Assembly (NCBI GenBank): GCA_002309015.1 | Contig: DBWM01000063.1 | Span: 59,995-97,714, forward strand | Direction of reading: 5' to 3' | DNA from: Myxococcales bacterium UBA1238 | GTDB taxonomy: Bacteria; Myxococcota_A; Bradymonadia; UBA7976; UBA1532 | DNA: 37,720 nt | Position numbers and translations under genes: made by a program | Notes under the pieces: model-generated | What the model was told of the DNA's origin: nothing | The model's input: only the letters and a program-made list of their open reading frames with translations | Database searches by the model: none | Part shown: one piece after another, positions 33,561 through 37,720 of the stretch | Numbering within the stretch: the first letter of the stretch is position 1 | How the letters are laid out: each line of letters starts with the position of its first letter

Positions 33561-34895
33561 TTACAGGCCGGCGCTGAATACGAACGGATAGCGGATTTGG
33601 CACATACCGCCTTCGGGTTTTTCGAAGACCCAGCGTTCGATGTTGCGGCGGATGCAGCCTTCGACTTCCTTGTTGCCGAGCGTGCTTTCTTCGATGTTGA
33701 CGGTTTGCACTTTGCCGTCGAGACCGATGCGCCAGCTGACCGTGACTTTACCCTGGAGCTCGGGGTTGCGCGCGAGCTCTTTTTCGTAGCAGTACTGAAT
33801 GCCGCCCTGGCGGGTCGAGACCACTTTTTGAATGTTGGCCTCTTTGCAGAAGCCTGAAGTTTGCGGTTTGCCGCGGGCGACACGCGTCTTCTGCTTCTGT
33901 GTTTTGCCGCCGAGTCCCGCCTTGACGCCTTTGCCGGTACCGCCCTGATCGATGCGGCCCATCCCGTGAATGCGGCCGAATCCGGTACCGCCGCCGCCGG
34001 TTCCCGTGCCCCTGAGACCCAAGCCGCCGGAGCCGTGACCGATGACCAGCTCGCCGTCTGCGCCCGCCATGGCTGCGCCCAGCTTATCGCTGAAAGCTTG
34101 CTGACCGCCGAAGACGTTCTTTAACGGGCCTGAGCCCATGAGGTTGGAGTTGAGGGCCTTGTGAATACCTACATCCTTGATTTTATTGACCAATTCGCCG
34201 TCGCGCTTGGGAACCTTGGTTTCATTGGTTTTATCAACTTCACCGAATTTGCCCTCTTCGCCACCAGCGGCCTTGCTGCCGGGATCGTCTTCAACCGCTT
34301 CGGGAATTTCGATATCGGGGACTTCCGGTGGTGGCTCTTCGGCAATGATCTTGAGAAAACGATCCGAGAGATCGAAGGTGACCATGTCGGTGGAGTTGTC
34401 TTCCCAAAGCAAGAAAGCGCTAATGATAAAGCAAAGATGCGCGATTAAGGCCACCAGCAGCGAGCCCAGAAGGGAGGATTCGAGTGCACCCCAAAGACCC
34501 TGATGTCCGATCGCTTCGCGCTGGCCTGCGAATACAAAGTAAATGGCCCAATCGCCAAAATCGATGAACCCGGAATCCGAGAGTTCGATGGTGAGGGTAT
34601 CTCGATCGGTGAGCGTTGCGACTTCAATCGTGCGATCTTTGCGATAAATTTCGCCCTTCATGCCGGGCTTGAGATGGAGGACCGTCCCCTCTTCGTCTTT
34701 TCGAGGCGAGAAGAGAATCGCGCGCTTCGCTGAACTCACTTCGCTGGCAGGAAGCACAAGCGTGCAAGATGAGCTTTCACCATAAGTGACGGTGCTGCTT
34801 TGCTTCACCAGCTTGTCGGTGACGATGGTATCGTGCCAGAGAACGGCCACGCGCAGGAGCGATGAGTGCGTGTTCAATATCTGCAAGCCTTTCAT
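33561..34895 (-). CDS. AgmX/PglI-type C-terminal domain protein (TonB-like, single-pass membrane)
   Basis: A 444-residue protein. The N-terminal part (about 10-125) is a cytoplasmic beta-rich domain starting LLRVAVLWHDT with YGESSSCTLVLP, which suggests a FHA-like or similar signalling sandwich. One membrane helix follows (about 140-165, LLGSLLVALIAHLCFIISAFLL), then an acidic/Pro linker (EEPPPEVPDIEIPEAVEDD), a Gly-rich stretch (HGSGGLGLRGTGTGGGG) and the C-terminal AgmX/PglI domain with IQYCYEKELARNPELQGKV, VSWRIGLDGKV and CIRRNIERWVFEKP. That domain is TonB-like and typical of Myxococcota envelope and gliding-motility-type proteins. The start lacks a strong ribosome site; a TTG at 34877 is an alternative. 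It lies about 280 bp upstream of the efflux operon, on the same strand. Confidence 0.85.
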   Translation of the reverse strand: MKGLQILNTHSSLLRVAVLWHDTIVTDKLVKQSSTVTYGESSSCTLVLPASEVSSAKRAILFSPRKDEEGTVLHLKPGMKGEIYRKDRTIEVATLTDRDTLTIELSDSGFIDFGDWAIYFVFAGQREAIGHQGLWGALESSLLGSLLVALIAHLCFIISAFLLWEDNSTDMVTFDLSDRFLKIIAEEPPPEVPDIEIPEAVEDDPGSKAAGGEEGKFGEVDKTNETKVPKRDGELVNKIKDVGIHKALNSNLMGSGPLKNVFGGQQAFSDKLGAAMAGADGELVIGHGSGGLGLRGTGTGGGGTGFGRIHGMGRIDQGGTGKGVKAGLGGKTQKQKTRVARGKPQTSGFCKEANIQKVVSTRQGGIQYCYEKELARNPELQGKVTVSWRIGLDGKVQTVNIEESTLGNKEVEGCIRRNIERWVFEKPEGGMCQIRYPFVFSAGL

Positions 34896-34939
34896 CGCTA
34901 ATCGTGAGTTAAACGACTAGCCAAAAAATAGAACGACGC

Positions 34940-34968
34940 AAACTACTCTCATGTCTTGCTCAGGTCAA
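34940..34968 (-). promoter_or_regulatory. Promoter candidate for the AgmX/PglI-type gene
   Basis: On the minus strand TTGACC (34963-34968) and TAGTTT (34940-34945) are separated by exactly 17 bp. The predicted transcription start is about 38 bases before the ATG at 34895. The -10 box is a partial match. Confidence 0.35.
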
Positions 34969-35093
34969 GCGTTGAAACATCAAAAATATGGATACATCAG
35001 GGCACTTCAGGGGGCGCAAAGACGGAACAAGTTTTTAAAAGTTTAATGATTTTGGTAGGTTATAAAACTGGTGCTAAAAAATATTTGCTTGTG

Positions 35094-35099
35094 TATAAT
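35094..35099 (+). promoter_or_regulatory. Perfect -10 box (TATAAT) for the pseudoprotease-tilS transcript
   Basis: A consensus TATAAT lies about 37 bases before the TTG at 35136 that I take as the start of the next gene, in an AT-rich stretch unlike its surroundings. No good -35 box is seen at 17 bp. Its position inside the longer open frame that begins at 34956 argues against that early start. Confidence 0.4.
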
Positions 35100-35135
35100 C
35101 CTGCACCTCGTGATGAGCTTTTTGGGGAAAATTGC

Positions 35136-35867
35136 TTGAGCCCTTTCGTGAACAGATTTTTGATCTTTGCGGGCGCTGGCCTGTGGTCGTTGTGGGGGCT
35201 GGCTTTAAGTCGGGCGGATGAGGGGACGACGGCTTCGCGAATGACGGCTGTTCCGAAGGCGCCGGTGACGGTCGCTGAGCGCGAAAAGCTGCGCGCAAAC
35301 CTGGTTCAGAAAACGGTCTTCCTGCATCGAAAATGGCCTGATCCACCTGGATTTACAACCCCCGGAGGGCGCTTCCTGAATGCGCAGGGCTGGCTTTTGG
35401 CGTCCGGTCGGGTTCTGACCTGTGCGGAATGGGTGCGCGATTGGCCGAGTGATCCCCGAGATGTTTTAGAGTTGTCCCGAACTGCGGAACGCCTGCAGCA
35501 AAAAGAATTCTGGACGGCCTCGATGCTTTGGCGGGACGTGCATCTGGGGCTGGCCATGCTGCGCGCCGACGGTATTTCTGCTTTAAATTCAGCGCCCTTA
35601 CCTCAAAAAATTCCCATGTATGCGGGCATGAAACTTTACGCTGTGGATGCCCTGTCGCATTTGCAGGAGGTGACGCTCGAAAGGCGCGGCGATGGGGTTT
35701 ATGCGTGGTTTTGGCGGGCTCACGGTTCACTTTTGATGGGCACGCCGCTGTTCGACGCGGAGGGCCGGCTGGTGACTCTGGTGGCGCTGGCCGACGACGG
35801 ACTATGGATTTTGCCGGAGGAAACTTGGGAACTTTGGGCTCTGGAACGCGAAAAAGGGCGGCTCTGA
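35136..35867 (+). CDS. Secreted trypsin-fold protein lacking the catalytic triad (pseudoprotease)
   Basis: About 243 residues from a TTG preceded by GGGGA at eight bases; the frame is open to 34956, but that part contains a promoter and no ribosome site. A GTG at 35148 is an alternative. A signal peptide or anchor follows (NRFLIFAGAGLWSLWGLALSRA). The remainder has the order of an HtrA/trypsin-like protease: FLNAQGWLLASGRVLTCAEWV (usual ...GRVLTNAHVV), DVHLGLAMLRAD (usual D.ALLKV), GSLLMGTPLFDAEGRLVTLV (usual GDSGGPLF...G.VVG). The histidine is replaced by Glu, the aspartate by His, and the GDSGG serine site is lost. It is probably a binding rather than cleaving protein. Its 3' end overlaps the start region of tilS. 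Confidence 0.6.
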   Translation: MSPFVNRFLIFAGAGLWSLWGLALSRADEGTTASRMTAVPKAPVTVAEREKLRANLVQKTVFLHRKWPDPPGFTTPGGRFLNAQGWLLASGRVLTCAEWVRDWPSDPRDVLELSRTAERLQQKEFWTASMLWRDVHLGLAMLRADGISALNSAPLPQKIPMYAGMKLYAVDALSHLQEVTLERRGDGVYAWFWRAHGSLLMGTPLFDAEGRLVTLVALADDGLWILPEETWELWALEREKGRL

Positions 35868-36889
35868 CGCGTCCGGTCGCTCTTTTAAAAGCGGCCCTAG
35901 AACAGCAAAATCCAAATTATCTTCAAGAGTTATGGGTGATCGCCTGCAGCGGAGGACGCGATTCCATGTGCCTGGCTCAGTCGGCTTTTGAGTTGGGTTT
36001 AAAGCGCGTTTGCCTTTGCTCCATCGATCACGGTCTGCAGCCTATGGCTGAAGCGCAACTCCTGGCAGTCAAAGCGTTTTCGGAGTCTCACTGCTTTGAG
36101 ATGCGCGCCTACCGGGCGGATCGCCAAAAAATTGATGCGGGTCTGGGCATTGAAGATGGCGCGCGCAAGGAGCGCTATCGCCTGCTGGAACAATGCGCAG
36201 CCGAGATTGGGGCGCAGTTTGTGCTCACCGCGCATCACGCCGACGATCAGGCGGAGACCTTATTAATGCGTCTGGCCGACGGTGCAGGCCTCAGGGGACT
36301 TTGCGGCATTCCTCCCGTCCGAAAAGGAAAAAACTGTTCATTTTTAAGACCCTGGCTCGCATTGACGAGAGCCGAAATTGAGCAGTATGCCGCATCCCGC
36401 GCGGTGAAGTTTGTGGAAGATCCGACCAATACCTCGACCGACTATCGCCGGAATCGCCTGCGCCTTTTATTGCCTGATCTCTCTGTTGCGACGCGGCAGC
36501 AATTTGCGCGCCAGGCGGCCTCTTCGGCTGCGCTTTGTCTGGAGGCGTTGTCGTGCCTTGATTATTTGGCAAAACCGCTGCAACAGGCCGCATTGCAACC
36601 TGCGGTGCGACAGCGTAACGGTTTGATCCAAAAAGGTTTTTTGATCGATCCGCGTTGGCTGCAGGCTTTGCCTCAGCCGCTCATCAAATGGCTGTTGAGT
36701 CAGGCGCTCGATCGCCTGCAGGCGCGTGGACGGGGCAGAAAAAACGATTTGGAGCGCATTTGGGCGTTTTGGCCTTGTGGGGAAGGTCGCCTGATGCTGC
36801 CGCCTGGAATTGAGGTGAGCCGGGCAGGGCGGTCGCTTTGGCTGGGCCGAATGGATGGAGCGGTGGACGATGGGGCAGAGTTCTGTTAA
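35825..36889 (+). CDS. tilS: tRNA(Ile)-lysidine synthetase
   Basis: An enzyme that attaches lysine to C34 of the AUA-reading tRNA-Ile, using ATP. The PP-loop ATP site ACSGGRDSM (about residues 39-47) and the downstream landmarks HGLQPMAEAQ, GIEDGARKERYRLLEQCA, LTAHHADDQAETLLMRL, GLCGIPPVR, FLRPWLALTRAEIEQYA and FVEDPTNTSTDYRRNRLR are all intact, so this is an active TilS. Length is about 354 residues, shorter than the 430 or so of E. coli, with a reduced C-terminal part. The start is uncertain: TTG at 35825 and TTG at 35834 both follow GGAGG, and both lie inside the end of the upstream gene in another frame, so translation is probably coupled. The open frame upstream to 35528 is shadow sequence. 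Confidence 0.93.
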   Translation: MGTLGSGTRKRAALTRPVALLKAALEQQNPNYLQELWVIACSGGRDSMCLAQSAFELGLKRVCLCSIDHGLQPMAEAQLLAVKAFSESHCFEMRAYRADRQKIDAGLGIEDGARKERYRLLEQCAAEIGAQFVLTAHHADDQAETLLMRLADGAGLRGLCGIPPVRKGKNCSFLRPWLALTRAEIEQYAASRAVKFVEDPTNTSTDYRRNRLRLLLPDLSVATRQQFARQAASSAALCLEALSCLDYLAKPLQQAALQPAVRQRNGLIQKGFLIDPRWLQALPQPLIKWLLSQALDRLQARGRGRKNDLERIWAFWPCGEGRLMLPPGIEVSRAGRSLWLGRMDGAVDDGAEFC

Positions 36890-36931
36890 TACGCGAATTC
36901 TTTAATAAAAAATGGTTGAGAAAGAGCCATC

Positions 36932-37612
36932 ATGAGTGAGATAGAGCAACGCTTAAATGCGCGTTTGCCGAAAGGGCATCGCGCGGAATTGCGCCATTTA
37001 AATTGCGGTCCGATCGAAGTGCCCTTGTGGTGTGTGGCGGATCCGGCTGCGCTTTCGGATGCCCTCGATCCGGCGGAATTTGAGAAAGACGAGCGGTTTC
37101 CGTATTGGGCTGAGCTTTGGCCGGCTTCTGCTGGGATGGCCACCTATCTGGCGGAGCATGGGCGTCTGGATGGGGTGAAGGCGATCGAGCTGGGCTGCGG
37201 CCTGGCGCTCGCGGGCATGGCGGCTTCGTTTTTGGGCGCCGACGTGCTCTATACCGATTTTGAGCCCGATGCGCTTTTTTTTGCAGAACAGAGCCATCTT
37301 CAAAATTTTGGTCAGCCGGGAAAAACGTTGTTGCTCGATTGGCGCGATCCGCCAGAAAATTTGCAATGTGAGTTGGTGCTGGCGGCCGATGTGCTCTACG
37401 AGCGCCGTTTTCTGGATCCTTTCATTCAAACACTCAAAAAACTGTTGCCCAATGGAGGGACCGCATTGGTGTCTGAACCCGGACGGATGATCGCGGCCTC
37501 TCCTCTTAAGCGCCTGGAATCAGAAGGTTTTGACCGAGAGCTGATCGCGCAGACCTGCATCTTTGAAGGGCAGGAGAAAGACATCTGGATCCATAAGTTT
37601 ACGCGTCTTTAA
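36932..37612 (+). CDS. Class I SAM-dependent methyltransferase of the lysine-methyltransferase (METTL/Methyltransf_16) type
   Basis: A 226-residue cytoplasmic enzyme. It has FPYWAELWPASAGMATYLAE (about 49-68), a pattern shared with METTL20-like (electron-transfer-flavoprotein beta lysine) methyltransferases. The SAM-binding motif is AIELGCGLALAGMAAS (about 84-99), the acidic end of strand 2 is YTDFEPDA (about 108-115), then LLLDWRDPP, ELVLAADVLYE (the DVLYE motif, about 148-158) and LLPNGGTALVSEP (about 170-182). The protein target cannot be read from the sequence; a ribosomal or metabolic protein is likely by family. The ATG follows a GAGAAAGAG ribosome site and lies 42 bp after tilS on the same strand, so they may share a transcript. 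Confidence 0.8.
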   Translation: MSEIEQRLNARLPKGHRAELRHLNCGPIEVPLWCVADPAALSDALDPAEFEKDERFPYWAELWPASAGMATYLAEHGRLDGVKAIELGCGLALAGMAASFLGADVLYTDFEPDALFFAEQSHLQNFGQPGKTLLLDWRDPPENLQCELVLAADVLYERRFLDPFIQTLKKLLPNGGTALVSEPGRMIAASPLKRLESEGFDRELIAQTCIFEGQEKDIWIHKFTRL

Positions 37613-37720
37613 GTTGCGTCTGCCCTGCATGTGTATGCCCATCTTTTTTCGTTTTGCCTGATCGCTCTGATGCGTCGGGTCACTTCTTCAACTTTCCACC
37701 TCGCATTTCACGCATTTGGA
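37613..37720. other. 3' end of window, no gene seen
   Basis: The last 108 bases after the methyltransferase stop are pyrimidine-rich and contain no recognisable gene, terminator or RNA. CGCATTT occurs twice within 15 bases near the end. Confidence 0.4.

Noticed and set aside
34956..35135. Upstream 60-codon extension of the pseudoprotease gene
   Set aside because: It covers a divergent promoter region with a perfect TATAAT and lacks a ribosome site; the signal peptide begins only after 35136.

Overview
The window looks like a piece of a chromosome from a Gram-negative bacterium of the Myxococcota / former Deltaproteobacteria type. This is an inference from gene content: a protein with an AgmX/PglI-type C-terminal domain, large secreted lipoproteins with Asp/Gly-rich linkers after the lipobox (DSEVDGG, DGGHLID), a Sel1-repeat protein, a formylglycine-enzyme-like protein, and a moderately high GC content with GTG and TTG starts. 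No rRNA, tRNA, transposase, integrase or CRISPR array was seen, so the window reads as chromosomal backbone plus lineage-specific expansions.

Layout. Positions 1-904 hold the 3' part of a rightward FGE-sulfatase-family gene. Positions 1101-12462 are a leftward accessory block. It contains three paralogous, soluble, all-helical proteins of unknown function (at 1101, 10295 and 11722), a Sel1-repeat protein (8417-10192) and seven consecutive membrane-protein genes (2008-7780). The seven membrane genes form one expanded family: two long members of about 440 residues, four near-tandem short members of about 220 residues separated by near-constant 18-bp spacers, and an 83-residue remnant. Positions 12832-15349 are a leftward housekeeping-like operon: elongation factor P, an unknown two-helix membrane protein, and FolB. 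Positions 15928-21495 encode a rightward giant cysteine-rich lipoprotein. Positions 21707-27017 are a second leftward operon: a lipoprotein followed by two DUF4153-like polytopic membrane proteins related to the first cluster. Positions 27659-33279 are a complete leftward tripartite RND efflux operon (adaptor, pump, TolC-like channel). Upstream of it lies the AgmX/PglI-type protein (33561-34895). Positions 35136-37612 are rightward: a trypsin-fold pseudoprotease, TilS, and a lysine-methyltransferase-like protein.

Working together. The efflux trio is a textbook assembly. efp, the unknown membrane gene and folB are packed with gaps of about 13 and 9 bp and are probably co-transcribed. The lipoprotein and two DUF4153-like genes probably form a cell-envelope operon. 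The function of the accessory block (helical paralogues, Sel1 protein and membrane-family array) is unknown, and it is the best candidate for an undescribed system.

The most unexpected non-coding signal is in the long gene gaps (about 7.9-8.1, 11.2-11.5, 15.5-15.7 and 27.2-27.5 kb, weaker at 12.6-12.8 kb). These are not random spacer. They carry degenerate tandem repeats with a period of about 21 or 42 bp, usually with one A-tract (or T-tract) per unit. That is phasing at two or four helical turns. Unit sequences differ between gaps but the period is shared.
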